From positions 1 through 45,712 of the forward strand of contig JARKOV010000062.1 in the NCBI GenBank assembly GCA_029975965.1: DNA of 45,712 nucleotides, given 5' to 3'. A program made the translations under genes and the position numbers. The notes beneath the pieces were generated by a model, which was given only the letters and a program-made list of their open reading frames with translations, was not told where the DNA came from and searched no databases. Of this stretch, positions 8,320 to 16,821 are shown piece after piece (the first letter of the stretch is position 1; the number at the start of each line of letters is the position of its first letter). This stretch comes from Anaerolinea sp. (lineage in GTDB: Bacteria; Chloroflexota; Anaerolineae; Anaerolineales; Anaerolineaceae).

Positions 8320-8874
8320 ATGACGGATAACGAAGCTATCAGTCGCCTGAAAAACGGTGACATCGGCGGGTTGGGGATTCTCGTTACCCGATACCAGGTG
8401 AAGGCATTGCGCTCCGCGTTCCTGATCCTCCACGACGAGCAGTTGGCAGAGGATGTAGTGCAAGAGACTTTTTTGCGCGTGTACCATAAAATCGGCGTGT
8501 TTGATACAAACCGGCCTTTCGAGCCGTACCTGATGCGCAGCGTGGTCAACGCATGCCTCACCGCCTACAAGCAGGATGCTTCGAAACGGACCATTTCACA
8601 ATCCGACTTGCGTGGGTTCGAGGAGTTGATTGCCCACGCAGCCGACGTGGAGAGTCAGGTGGAATTCTCACTGCTCAAGGAAGAGATTCTCACCTCGCTA
8701 CGCAAGCTTACGCCGCGCCAACGCGCCGTGATCGTACAGCGCTACTACCTTGGCATGAGTGAGAAGGAAATGGTGCAATCGCTAAACATTGCCCCGGGAA
8801 CCGTGCGCTGGCTACTCGATGAAGCCCGAAAGCGCCTGCGCAATCTGCTCAATGGGAAGAGAGGTGTGAAGTGA
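8320..8874 (+). CDS. RNA polymerase sigma factor, sigma-70/ECF family
   Basis: A 184-residue sigma factor. Region 2 (about 8-75) includes LVTRYQVKALRSAFLILHDEQLAEDVVQETFLRVY, which binds core polymerase and the -10 element. Region 4 (about 125-180), PRQRAVIVQRYYLGMSEKEMV...PGTVRWLLDEARKRLRNLL, is the -35-binding helix-turn-helix. No region 1 or 3 is present, as expected for an ECF sigma. The stop codon overlaps the GTG start of the next gene (GTGA), pairing it with a membrane anti-sigma candidate. The regulon is unknown; positive autoregulation from the upstream promoter is plausible. Confidence 0.9.
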   Translation: MTDNEAISRLKNGDIGGLGILVTRYQVKALRSAFLILHDEQLAEDVVQETFLRVYHKIGVFDTNRPFEPYLMRSVVNACLTAYKQDASKRTISQSDLRGFEELIAHAADVESQVEFSLLKEEILTSLRKLTPRQRAVIVQRYYLGMSEKEMVQSLNIAPGTVRWLLDEARKRLRNLLNGKRGVK

Positions 8875-10910
8875 ACGATTACAAACCTTCTCGCATCCTC
8901 GATCAGGTGGCTCGCGACCATATTCCCGACGATGCCAACCTGTTACCGCAAATTATGGCGCGGATGGCTAAAAAGGAACCCCGCAAGATGATTGCAAAAA
9001 TGAGACTGATCTGGATGATTGTGCTCGTAGGGTTGGGCCTGACCCTGGCGACCACGGTCGGGTATGCCATCTACCGGAATTTCCTTGACCCTGGTCTGCA
9101 GTCGGTGAAGGAAGCTGGTCTGGGCGCTCAAAGCCAATCCACTGCGCTGCCAACGCTGCTAGCCGAAGTCACACCCACTGTGATCCCCACCTTGGACATC
9201 CCACAGGACGAAAGCACGCAGACCATCGACGGCATTACGGTCCACATCGATTGGGTCGACCTGAGCGAGTCGGGCCTGGCCTTGCAGTTCAGCGTCTTCG
9301 GCCTGAACGATTCGCTTAAGGTCGGTTTGCCGCGCGTGGACTTCTCTGATTTCGCCCCGCTGCAATATCGCGGCGCGTTGTTCTGGCTAACCGAGCAGGA
9401 AGGCACGGTCACCGGGCGGTTCGTCACTTACCAGTTAACCCGACGGCAAGATCTCCCCAACGGCGTTGATCTGAACATCACCGTGCCCATCGAGCAAGAC
9501 GACGGCAACACTACCCTGCCGTGGCACAATTTCTTATTTCAAGCTCAGGGAGTGACCATCACACGCAGCCAACTGCCCTACCAGCAGACCTATTCCGTCC
9601 GCGCCAGCCTGACCGGCTTAAACCTTGAGACCATGACCGTCTCTCCACAGCAGGCGGTGGCTTATCTGTGCCCATCGCCTGGTCAATCCATTCTGGGTTG
9701 GAGCGTCGAAGAAGCCACCTTACAGTACCTTGACCGCCAGGGTCAGCCCCTCGGCTCGCCGAAGCAGTTCGAGCGGTTCACGCCGCATACAACCGAAGAC
9801 GGACGGCCTTGCGCAGACCTGGCGTTCGCCATCTCGGACCAACCGGACGCTCGCATGTTGCGCCTGTCAATTCAAAAACTGTCCGTCCAGAGCATCGGCA
9901 ATCCGAAATTCCTCGCCGCCCGTTGGGAATATTATGCTGACCTGCCACACCCGCTAACGCAGCCGGCGGACAGCCTCAGCCGCTCGCCGCTGGCCGCCGA
10001 GAGCATCCAGAACCTGACCGCGACCTTGCGCTGGGCTTTCGCCGACGCCAGCCGGGTGGCCTTCGAGGTACAATTCGAGGGCTGGCAGCCCGGTTACCGC
10101 CTGGACACGATCACCGTAACCGATGGACAGGGCAACAACATCGGCAGCGCCTGGCCCAGGCAGGTAAAGGAAGATGATCCTTCGCATTACCTGGTTCACT
10201 TCACGCCTGACGACCCTACCTTCTTGCAAGCCGACGAGGTGACCTTGGGAGTGGATATGCCGATTTACACCCAAATGGATGCGATCGCCCCGCTGGGGTT
10301 GTTCCACTTTGACCTCAGCCTGCCAGTCTACCCTTCCGTCACCCTCAGTCCTGGGCTTTCGGTCACGGCCAATGGGATCGAGATGCGCCTGGAACAGGTC
10401 GAAATGACCCCCTCCTACACCGACCTGAAGCTGTGCTACCAGAAGCCCACAACAGAGGGTAACAGCGATTGGATGCTGCCTTATCTCACCACCCTGGTGT
10501 CCGGCGGCTACACCGTTCGGCCGGACACGTACAGCCTCTTGAGCGATGGGCAATACGGCCTGGAAGCACAGCCCGGCAGCAGCGAGCGTTGCGCAAGAAT
10601 CGGCGTTCCCCTGGGCCATTTCAACCGCAACCAACCGGCCGACTTCCTGTTGAGCATCCCACGACTTGAGCTATCCATCCCTGAGGTCATCCCGGATGAG
10701 GACATTCGCGCCGCCAACGAGAAGCTGGGGGCAGAAGGGATCGAAATGGATTATTGGGTCGCTTCTCTCAGTAGTGGAGGGGCAGCCGGGCCGGTTATTG
10801 TGCGCAAGCCGGAAGGGATGAGCGACGCTGAGGTGATCGACCGGTTTTACGCAGCCCTCGGCTATTATTACGAAGGACCTTGGGAGTTCCGCTTCGCGTT
10901 CCAGCCGTAA
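8871..10910 (+). CDS. Membrane-anchored putative anti-sigma factor with large extracytoplasmic region
   Basis: A 679-residue protein starting at GTG 8871, overlapping the sigma gene by 4 nt. A short cytoplasmic N-terminus (1-42) precedes a single membrane helix (about 45-68, WMIVLVGLGLTLATTVGYAI). About 600 exported residues follow, strand-rich and apparently made of repeated immunoglobulin-like, DUF4179-style units (for example the VHIDWVDLSESGLALQFSV and LRWAFADASRVAFEVQFEG segments). The tight coupling with an ECF sigma implies the N-terminus sequesters the sigma factor and the ectodomain senses envelope conditions. No ZAS-type zinc-binding Cys/His motif is visible, so the sigma-binding mode is inferred from context. 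Confidence 0.7.
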   Translation: MNDYKPSRILDQVARDHIPDDANLLPQIMARMAKKEPRKMIAKMRLIWMIVLVGLGLTLATTVGYAIYRNFLDPGLQSVKEAGLGAQSQSTALPTLLAEVTPTVIPTLDIPQDESTQTIDGITVHIDWVDLSESGLALQFSVFGLNDSLKVGLPRVDFSDFAPLQYRGALFWLTEQEGTVTGRFVTYQLTRRQDLPNGVDLNITVPIEQDDGNTTLPWHNFLFQAQGVTITRSQLPYQQTYSVRASLTGLNLETMTVSPQQAVAYLCPSPGQSILGWSVEEATLQYLDRQGQPLGSPKQFERFTPHTTEDGRPCADLAFAISDQPDARMLRLSIQKLSVQSIGNPKFLAARWEYYADLPHPLTQPADSLSRSPLAAESIQNLTATLRWAFADASRVAFEVQFEGWQPGYRLDTITVTDGQGNNIGSAWPRQVKEDDPSHYLVHFTPDDPTFLQADEVTLGVDMPIYTQMDAIAPLGLFHFDLSLPVYPSVTLSPGLSVTANGIEMRLEQVEMTPSYTDLKLCYQKPTTEGNSDWMLPYLTTLVSGGYTVRPDTYSLLSDGQYGLEAQPGSSERCARIGVPLGHFNRNQPADFLLSIPRLELSIPEVIPDEDIRAANEKLGAEGIEMDYWVASLSSGGAAGPVIVRKPEGMSDAEVIDRFYAALGYYYEGPWEFRFAFQP

Positions 10911-10925
10911 AGACGACTTGCTTTA

Positions 10926-10968
10926 TCCCCATGGTTTCCAAGGAGTGAATTTCCGGCAGCCATGGGGA
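10926..10968 (+). terminator. Inverted repeat after the anti-sigma gene, possible terminator
   Basis: Arms TCCCCATGG (10926-10934) and CCATGGGGA (10960-10968) pair perfectly over 9 bp around a 25-nt loop and are followed by ATTTT. The position, 16 nt after the stop, fits a terminator. The long loop and short T tract make it weak. Confidence 0.3.
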
Positions 10969-11141
10969 ATTTTGGCAGTGGCTCAAGTCGGCGCGTCGCC
11001 GGCCCACTCCTGGGAGGCATCGTCTTCGATGTCTCCCTCGAATACCCCAACTACTTAGGTGCGTTGGTGATGGGCGTCGGTTTCGTGGTCAGTCTGTTGA
11101 CCCTCACCGAAGCTGGAGCGAGGGTCGTGGAAGCGAAATAA
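10962..11141 (+). pseudogene. C-terminal fragment of an MFS transporter
   Basis: The frame reads MGNFGSGSSRRVAGPLLGG, then IVFDVSLEYPNYLGALVMG and VGFVVSLLTL before a TAA. The R-x-A-G-P-L-L-G-G turn followed by a last hydrophobic helix is typical of the end of major-facilitator transporters. Only about the last tenth of such a protein (normally ~400 residues) is present and nothing upstream encodes the rest. It is a deletion remnant. The gap 10911-11360 otherwise contains only two inverted repeats. Confidence 0.55.
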
Positions 11142-11221
11142 GCACATCGGAACGGCTCTGACGCTCCTCCCTGGAATATCGGCATGGTTAGCGATCTGCC
11201 CCGCTCGAATGGATTGTGTTT

Positions 11222-11268
11222 AAATTTTTCTATTAAGTTTGGGGCAAAGCCCACATTTAATAGAAAAT
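11222..11268. repeat. Palindromic repeat, copy A (related to 17536-17582)
   Basis: A hairpin with perfect 11-bp outer arms TTTTCTATTAA (11226-11236) and TTAATAGAAAA (11257-11267) and an inner GGGC/GCCC stem. It shares AAATTTTTCT, GGGGCA..GCCCAC, TTTA and AGAAAA blocks in the same order and nearly the same spacing with the copy upstream of the HTH-ATPase-TPR regulator. It resembles a REP/MITE-type element; it lies downstream of the minus-strand gene run. Confidence 0.6.
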
Positions 11269-11360
11269 AAACTCCACAATCACCGAATGGGCTACTCACC
11301 CTGATTTGAAATTATCAATCGTGAAACCCACTCGTCCTCACCGGCTTGCGCGGCCGAGTA

Positions 11361-12296
11361 TCACGTCACGTCCAACCATGAGATCAGAAAGCGGTCGCTG
11401 CCGATACCGAAGAGAGGGCGGGCATCCTCGGCGGTCAAACCGGGCAGGAGCGGTTTGAGCATGAACGCGCTCCAGGTCGGGTGGGATACCCGCCAGCCCG
11501 CACGCTGCAAGTCGGCGATGTCCGCGGGACGGCTCATCGTGACCTGCACGTAGGCTGTTTTCAGCCTGGCCGCGACCGCCGCGACGGCTTCCGCCGCGTG
11601 AACCCCTCCGCGCAACACCTGAAGGTCCAGTTTCAACACCAGGTTTTCTTGGCGGGCAAAGACGTAGCCGACAGGCTCGCGGTTCTCCCAGACCAGCCAG
11701 ATATCCTCCAACTGGACTTTGTCGCGCAGCCGGATGAAAGGACGCGGTCGCCAGGCGAAACCGAGATAATCCTTGGCCAGGCTTTCGTAGACCGCTTCGA
11801 CCCAATCGTATCCCCCTTCAACCGCGGGCTGGGCGCGCAGGCGAGTGGGCTGGTGCGCCACCTCCCAGCGCGCCAGCGCGCTCGCCCAGACGCTCATATC
11901 CACGTAGCCATGCTGCTGGTAGAGGCGGTAGGCGGATCCGGAGCGGCTCGTCCCCAGGGTGGAGAAGCGCAGGCCCGCTGCACGCATCCGGCTGTGCGCC
12001 TCCTCCAACAAGGCGGAGGCGACTCCGCGCCCCGCGTAAAGCGGGTGGGTGGAAACCGCCCAGGCTCCCCCCACATCCTCGCGCCCCTCCACCGAGACCA
12101 TCGGCAGGCGAAAAACGCCCACCTGCCCCAGCACCTCGCCGCCCTCCACCGCGTTGACCGTGAAGCAGGGAAACGGACGCGGGTCGCTGCGGCGGATGTG
12201 CGCGGCAAGCTCCGGCGTGAGGGGAAAGTCCAACGCCAGCAACGTGAGGTTCAAGACCTGCAAAGGATCCACATCGTTGTATTCAAGGATTTTCAT
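11361..12296 (-). CDS. GNAT-family N-acetyltransferase
   Basis: A 311-residue protein. The first half is a GNAT domain with the acetyl-CoA pyrophosphate loop in HPLYAGRGVASALLEEAHSRM and the following YRLYQQHGYVDM strand-helix. The second half (from about 150) is less conserved and may be a second, degenerate GNAT-like lobe. It would acetylate an amine on a small molecule or protein in the cytoplasm. The ATG overlaps the stop of the SnoaL-like gene (ATGA), so it is the last gene of the minus-strand run. The substrate cannot be inferred. Confidence 0.85.
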   Translation of the reverse strand: MKILEYNDVDPLQVLNLTLLALDFPLTPELAAHIRRSDPRPFPCFTVNAVEGGEVLGQVGVFRLPMVSVEGREDVGGAWAVSTHPLYAGRGVASALLEEAHSRMRAAGLRFSTLGTSRSGSAYRLYQQHGYVDMSVWASALARWEVAHQPTRLRAQPAVEGGYDWVEAVYESLAKDYLGFAWRPRPFIRLRDKVQLEDIWLVWENREPVGYVFARQENLVLKLDLQVLRGGVHAAEAVAAVAARLKTAYVQVTMSRPADIADLQRAGWRVSHPTWSAFMLKPLLPGLTAEDARPLFGIGSDRFLISWLDVT

Positions 12297-12712
12297 GGTC
12301 TGCTTTCGAACGGCTGTTGGAGGACGCCCGAGAGGATTTCATCGATATGCCACCATTCGCGGAAGGTCTGGCAACGTCCTTCCACGTTGAACTCGACGAC
12401 AAACAGGCAGTCCAGCGCGAAGCGCCTGCCCGATTCGATGGCGGTGAAGCTCGATTGCCAGCGTGCGATCCCTGTAAGGCCGTTCACCGCGAGGATCGCA
12501 AAGGTCGAGGTTTTATCTTGCAGCGTCTGCGCGCCTCTGTTCCAGTACGCGTAGATGGCGTCGCGCCCGACCATCGGCTCAGAAAAGGGCGTTTCATAAT
12601 AGGCGGCGTCCGGCGAGAAGAGATCGGCCGACGCGCGCGGGTCGTTCTCCCGGCTGGCTTTGCCGTAGGTCTCCAGCCACTCCTGGAAGTGCGCGTGGGA
12701 TACCGTGTTCAT
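12293..12712 (-). CDS. SnoaL-like/NTF2-fold protein
   Basis: A 139-residue protein with the cone-shaped NTF2-like fold: an N-terminal helix (FQEWLETYGKASRENDPRASADLFSPDAAYYETPF) then the SnoaL-type VGRDAIYAYWNRG and strands ending FVVEFNVEGRCQTFREWWHIDE. Family members include small isomerases, dehydratases and limonene-epoxide-hydrolase-like enzymes as well as non-catalytic ligand binders. It overlaps the GNAT gene by 4 nt and starts 21 nt after the CPBP protease gene, so it is co-transcribed. No catalytic assignment is possible. Confidence 0.8.
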   Translation of the reverse strand: MNTVSHAHFQEWLETYGKASRENDPRASADLFSPDAAYYETPFSEPMVGRDAIYAYWNRGAQTLQDKTSTFAILAVNGLTGIARWQSSFTAIESGRRFALDCLFVVEFNVEGRCQTFREWWHIDEILSGVLQQPFESRP

Positions 12713-12733
12713 GGCGCGTTGTTCGCCTTGGCA

Positions 12734-13531
12734 TCACGCCAGGCCGAGAACCAGCCCCAAGATCAGGAACAGGAAGTAAACGCTCTGCCCGGAATGCAGG
12801 ATGATGGGGAACCAGTTGCTGCGGAAGCGTTTGCCGGAAAAGGCGAATACCAGGTCGGCTGGCAGCGTGGCCAGCATGCCCCAGGGCTGGTGCAGGTGGT
12901 ACAGGGTGAACAGGATGCCGTTAGCCACCCAGTCCCATTTTCCGAAGGCGCCGGCCATTTTAGGCAGCAAGACCCCGCGGAAGACCAGCTCCTCACCAAG
13001 GAAGGTGTTGAAAACCGCCGACACCAGGAACAACCCCAGAAAGCCCCAATTTCCGATCCATTGCGCCCGCATCTCCGGGCTGAAAAGTGCGTCGAAAGCG
13101 TTTCCGCCGGGGTCGGCAAAGAAAGGAAAAACCTGGAGCCAGAGGTTCACCAGCGGAGACCTCAGCCCGATTTCCAGGGCGGCGACCAGCAGGATCAAGG
13201 GGATCAGCCACCACCACAAGGCTTTTTTCGTCTCGCCGGTCCGCGCCGACCGCGGATGGTTGAGCCAAAAACGCCGGCGGATCGTGCCCAGTCGGAGGTT
13301 GCCCTCTTCACGGAAGAGGATGATCATCGCCAGCACAAACTGCCAGGCGAGACCGATCGTCAGTAGCTTCATGCGCTCCAGGCCGGCGTCCACGGGGGGA
13401 AGCCCGGCGCTCATCGCCGGGTAGATCACCCAGCTCAACAGCCACATGGGGGCTCCGGCGGCCAGCCAGACGCCCAGGATTTGCCAGAGAGCGTACTGCC
13501 GTTTTCCGGGTGAGTTTGTTTGTGTTGACAT
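12734..13531 (-). CDS. CPBP-family intramembrane glutamic endopeptidase (first of two)
   Basis: A 265-residue polytopic membrane protein. The CPBP/Abi signature is present: the EExxxR motif at E180-E181 and R185 (GEELVFRGVLLP) and the histidine motif at about 212-214 (FTLYHLHQPWG). These residues form the catalytic site within the membrane in Rce1-like proteases. Hydrophobic segments lie near 15-40, 55-75, 105-120, 160-178 and 200-215. The ATG has AAAAGGAG about 9 nt ahead. A second CPBP gene lies two genes upstream in the same run. Family members act in prenyl-protein processing, bacteriocin maturation or self-immunity; which applies is unknown. Confidence 0.9.
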   Translation of the reverse strand: MSTQTNSPGKRQYALWQILGVWLAAGAPMWLLSWVIYPAMSAGLPPVDAGLERMKLLTIGLAWQFVLAMIILFREEGNLRLGTIRRRFWLNHPRSARTGETKKALWWWLIPLILLVAALEIGLRSPLVNLWLQVFPFFADPGGNAFDALFSPEMRAQWIGNWGFLGLFLVSAVFNTFLGEELVFRGVLLPKMAGAFGKWDWVANGILFTLYHLHQPWGMLATLPADLVFAFSGKRFRSNWFPIILHSGQSVYFLFLILGLVLGLA

Positions 13532-13581
13532 GCTGAGATACTCCTTTTTTCGATCCTTGAAAACGAGCGAGACTCGACCGC

Positions 13582-15177
13582 TCAGTTACGAGCACTTCGC
13601 CGGCGAATGCGGCGCACCACCGCCACAGCACCCACGACGATCAGCAAGGGCAGGACGATCATGGCGGCGAGCAGCAACCTGGCCGTCACAGTCAGGCGCA
13701 TACCCGGCTCGAACGGCAGGGGTTGGTACACATAAAGGCTGCTGTCCGCCTCGCCGCTGTTGTAATAACGGGTGACCAAACGCTCGAACGCCTGCGGTTG
13801 AAAGGTCGCCATCACATCGGTGACGTGGCCCAATTCGGGCAGGAGGACCATCTGCGCACGGTGATAGTAGGGCCTGGCTTCCTCCAATGCAGTCGGTGGG
13901 GTGGAGAAGTCGAGGGTACCATTGACCAGCAGCATCTCCACATCGCTCTCCTGGAACTGGCGCAATTCTTCCGGGATCCATTCGAGCGGCCAGACCTCAG
14001 CCATCGGCCAGATAAATTCCGCCATCGGCGCGCCCAGGATCGAATCGCCCAGGCTGACGCTCTCGAGCCCGGAGTACATCGCGATGTCGGCCGTCCCGGC
14101 TTTGCCGGCCAGGTCGCCGAATATTTGCCGGTCGATTGGGGCAAGAGTGGTCGCCAGGTTCAGCATCGCCAGGCCGGAGGGGTCGCCTTCCGCCGCCGCC
14201 AGGTAGGCATCCAAAATCATCGCCATGCTAGGGTTGTCAAGCAGCATGAAATGCGCGCCCAGGCGAACCGTGTCGGGGTCGATCTTGAAAAACAGCCAGC
14301 GCTCCGGCATGCTGTGGTTTACATCGAATATGGTTTGGGCCAGATTGTCCGTGCGGCGGCTGCAGGCTGCGTCCTGCGCGCACAAATCACTGATGCGGGC
14401 GATCATCGCATCCAGCGCCGTCCGGTCCCACAGGAAGTGCCCCGGGGTGTTGACACCGATCAGGACGAGGCGGTGCAGGCTGTCCGGGTGCATGTAGGCG
14501 TAGATCTGCGCCACGCGGGTACCGTAGCTCTCGCTCAGCAGGTTAATGGTTGGATATCCAAGCGCGTCGCGGGCAGCTTCCAGGTCTTCGATCACATTGG
14601 GGATCGTGTAACCCGACAGATCAACGCCCGCCGCCTGATGCCTGGCGGCGCACTGTTGGACGGCGTCTGCATAGGCTTCTCGCGCCCGGTCGCTGAAGGC
14701 GTCTTTGCCCACGTGGGCTTTCCAGCGGCGGGTCACCTCGGGACAGGCGAGCGTTGGGTCGCCGTCGACCCCGCGGTAGCCAACAAAAATCACGTCATGC
14801 TTTTCCAGCAGCCAGGCGGGCGGCTCCCAAGACAGGTTCGACTGCCCCGGACCGCCCTGCAGGTAAAAGACCGGTTCTGCTGGATCAGGCCCGCTGGCCG
14901 GGACGCGCACCACCGGCAACCCGATCAGGCGGGATCCAGCCTTTTGCCAATCCTCCGGGACCACCAGCGTGCCGCACTCGGCGGCGATGCGCGCCTTCTT
15001 GTTATCGGCAGGATGGTAGTCACACGCTTCCCAGCCGACCAGCTCGCCTGCGTCCGCGCCGTTTGGAACGAGCGGAGCACCCGAGCGCGCGGTTTGGCAG
15101 CCGGTGAGCAGCAGGAGGAGTGAAAGCGCCAAGAATAAGAGCTTAGCCAAATTGGTGTCGCGACCCACTGTCTTCAT
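13582..15177 (-). CDS. Lipoprotein alpha/beta hydrolase, peptidase S33/tripeptidyl aminopeptidase-like, with C-terminal membrane helix
   Basis: A 531-residue exported hydrolase. The signal peptide ends in a lipobox (LLLLTG-C27), so it is probably lipid-anchored. The alpha/beta fold shows the oxyanion LQGGPG (106-111), a nucleophile elbow S-E-S217-Y-G, the acid in VNGTLDFSTP and the His in LPELGHVTDV. This pattern fits proline-iminopeptidase/tripeptidyl-aminopeptidase S33 enzymes. The first elbow residue is Ser instead of Gly. The C-terminus has a membrane helix (about 501-521) followed by an Arg-rich tail, so both ends may be membrane-tethered. It lies between two CPBP protease genes, with 8 nt to the upstream one. 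Confidence 0.87.
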   Translation of the reverse strand: MKTVGRDTNLAKLLFLALSLLLLLTGCQTARSGAPLVPNGADAGELVGWEACDYHPADNKKARIAAECGTLVVPEDWQKAGSRLIGLPVVRVPASGPDPAEPVFYLQGGPGQSNLSWEPPAWLLEKHDVIFVGYRGVDGDPTLACPEVTRRWKAHVGKDAFSDRAREAYADAVQQCAARHQAAGVDLSGYTIPNVIEDLEAARDALGYPTINLLSESYGTRVAQIYAYMHPDSLHRLVLIGVNTPGHFLWDRTALDAMIARISDLCAQDAACSRRTDNLAQTIFDVNHSMPERWLFFKIDPDTVRLGAHFMLLDNPSMAMILDAYLAAAEGDPSGLAMLNLATTLAPIDRQIFGDLAGKAGTADIAMYSGLESVSLGDSILGAPMAEFIWPMAEVWPLEWIPEELRQFQESDVEMLLVNGTLDFSTPPTALEEARPYYHRAQMVLLPELGHVTDVMATFQPQAFERLVTRYYNSGEADSSLYVYQPLPFEPGMRLTVTARLLLAAMIVLPLLIVVGAVAVVRRIRRRSARN

Positions 15178-15185
15178 TTTTACTC

Positions 15186-16079
15186 CTAGTTTTTTTCAGC
15201 AATCCGCGATGCGGCTCGATCGCTCGCGGCAACCCCATCAGGGTCCTGTTCATGAACCTGCTTCTCTTCCGTCCGCGAGAGACGCGCCGCGCCTGCGGCG
15301 AGAGTGACCACGACAGCCGCAGCGATGTAGAGCACCACCAGCATATTCTGCTCGATCCCACCCATGAGGGCGAGCTCGCCAGGCAGAAACATCCCTGCAG
15401 TGTTTTCCGCGGCGTGGAAGAGGATCACAAGCAGGAGACTGCCGCGGGTGTTGTTGTACAGCCAGGTGTACAGAACGGCTAAAGCCAGATGAGCGATCGT
15501 GAACCAGAAGAAAGATCGTTCGCTGCTCATGCCGGTTCCCAGGAACTTTGGGAGATGCCAGACGCTCCAGATCACGCCAACGACCAGGCTAGATGCCAGC
15601 GCGTTGTATTTCGCCTGCAATCGCGGAAGAACGTAGCCGCGCCAGCCCCACTCTTCGCCGTTGGTGAGAATCTCAAAAACGAGCCAGGGAAGGAGGAGCG
15701 CGAGCGGCGGCGCGTCGAGGGGGACCACGTCGCGGATCATCGGGCGGGAGAAATCTGCGGGGAGACCGGTCAGCCAGGAGGTCAGGAGAAGCGCAGCCAA
15801 TCGCAGGGCGGGCAAGAGCAGCAGCGCGGCAAGCCACCACTTCCAATCCACGCGCCACAGCAAGAAGCGTTTGAGGAACGCCACCACTGCGCCTTTGCCG
15901 AGGGTCAACCAGGTCATGGACACCGAGACGAAGAGGAACCCCCAGCCGAGGGTGACGGCAACCGCAAACGGCACCTTGAGCGGCAGGACGCCCGAGATCG
16001 AGAGATCGATCGTCCAGGTGTAGAGGAACATCAGGACGAGACCGACCACCAGCGAGTGACGTTTGAGAACATTTCTCAT
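15186..16079 (-). CDS. CPBP-family intramembrane glutamic endopeptidase (second of two)
   Basis: A 297-residue membrane protease. The motif EExxxR is at E142-E143 and R147 (NGEEWGWRGYVLPRLQ) and the histidine motif at H175 (WSVWHLPKFL). Several hydrophobic helices cover the rest. The start at 16079 is chosen because AAGGA lies just upstream and the first membrane helix follows at once. An in-frame extension to 16268 would run into the SRPBCC gene and lacks family character. It is only distantly like the first CPBP protein, so the two are not a recent duplication. The tail (ARLSRTEEKQVHEQDPDG) is charged. Confidence 0.9.
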   Translation of the reverse strand: MRNVLKRHSLVVGLVLMFLYTWTIDLSISGVLPLKVPFAVAVTLGWGFLFVSVSMTWLTLGKGAVVAFLKRFLLWRVDWKWWLAALLLLPALRLAALLLTSWLTGLPADFSRPMIRDVVPLDAPPLALLLPWLVFEILTNGEEWGWRGYVLPRLQAKYNALASSLVVGVIWSVWHLPKFLGTGMSSERSFFWFTIAHLALAVLYTWLYNNTRGSLLLVILFHAAENTAGMFLPGELALMGGIEQNMLVVLYIAAAVVVTLAAGAARLSRTEEKQVHEQDPDGVAASDRAASRIAEKN

Positions 16080-16185
16080 TGTGCATCCTTTTCCGCACAA
16101 GGTCAGATCAAGGTTTCGTTCACGGGTCTTTGGCTGTTTAAGAGCAGGTCCAACCATCTCTTGAACGCCCAAACAGGGCCGGCCT

Positions 16186-16755
16186 TCACTGCTCCGAAAC
16201 GCCCATCGCCATCCCCTCGGGAGAGCGTTGATCATCCGCGTCGGGTGCGCCCATTTCGACAGGCACACCCAGCTTCCTTTCCAGCCCTTCGCGACCCCAG
16301 TGCATGATGGCCTCGAAGTTTGCGCGGACGATCCGCGGCGCGAATGGAACAGGCAGGTTCATCCACCACCGCCCCAGTTGGACGTTGACATCGAATCGAA
16401 TCTCCGTGCCTCCATCGAGCGGGGTAAACGTCCACTTGCAGGTGCCGACCAGGTCGCCGCTCGCGCGTCCCTCGAGCAATCTCCCGCTCTCGATCCGAAG
16501 CATTTCGAGGTCGAAGCCAAGGGTGTACGGCAACCGGCTGCGCCATCCCTGGCGCAGAACCGTGCCGGCGCCGCTCTCGTCGCCGCGACGCAACACCTCC
16601 ACTTTCTGGATGCCCCGCCACCAGGCGGGCCAGGCTGAGTAGTCAGCCAGGGTGTCCCATACCTGCCCAATGACGGCGGGCGTCCACCATACGGTCTGAA
16701 ACCGGTAGCTTTCCTTCGCGCCTCTCACCACAGTTTGGGTGAAGTTCTTGTCCAT
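16186..16755 (-). CDS. SRPBCC/START-like protein (polyketide cyclase family)
   Basis: A 189-residue protein of the SRPBCC helix-grip fold. It shows the N-terminal strand with WDTLADYSAWPAWWRGI, the central GTVLRQGWRSRLPYTLGFDL strands, a TFTPLDGGTEIRFDVNV strand pair, and a C-terminal long helix RIVRANFEAIMHWGREGLERKLG. Such proteins bind hydrophobic ligands; some catalyse cyclisation, many are of unknown role. An AAAGGAG ribosome site lies 6 nt ahead of the ATG. It is separated by 66 nt from the membrane-protein gene upstream and by 106 nt from the CPBP gene downstream. Confidence 0.87.
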   Translation of the reverse strand: MDKNFTQTVVRGAKESYRFQTVWWTPAVIGQVWDTLADYSAWPAWWRGIQKVEVLRRGDESGAGTVLRQGWRSRLPYTLGFDLEMLRIESGRLLEGRASGDLVGTCKWTFTPLDGGTEIRFDVNVQLGRWWMNLPVPFAPRIVRANFEAIMHWGREGLERKLGVPVEMGAPDADDQRSPEGMAMGVSEQ

Positions 16756-16821
16756 GGTTGGCTCCTTTATGTCTTAAGGGGACGGGCTCTCCCGCCCGTC
16801 CCCTCGAACGGTGTCCTGTCT

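Noticed and set aside
12317..13366. Long plus-strand open frame (349 codons) opposite the SnoaL-like and CPBP genes
   Set aside because: It is a low-complexity, Arg/Gln/Gly-rich shadow of well-supported minus-strand genes, as expected in G+C-rich DNA.
13723..15123. Plus-strand frame of 466 codons opposite the alpha/beta hydrolase gene
   Set aside because: No recognisable motif; the minus strand has a signal peptide, catalytic residues and a ribosome site.
15489..16307. Plus-strand frame of 272 codons opposite the second CPBP gene
   Set aside because: Very high Glu/Arg/Gln content and no fold; the CPBP active-site motifs are on the other strand.
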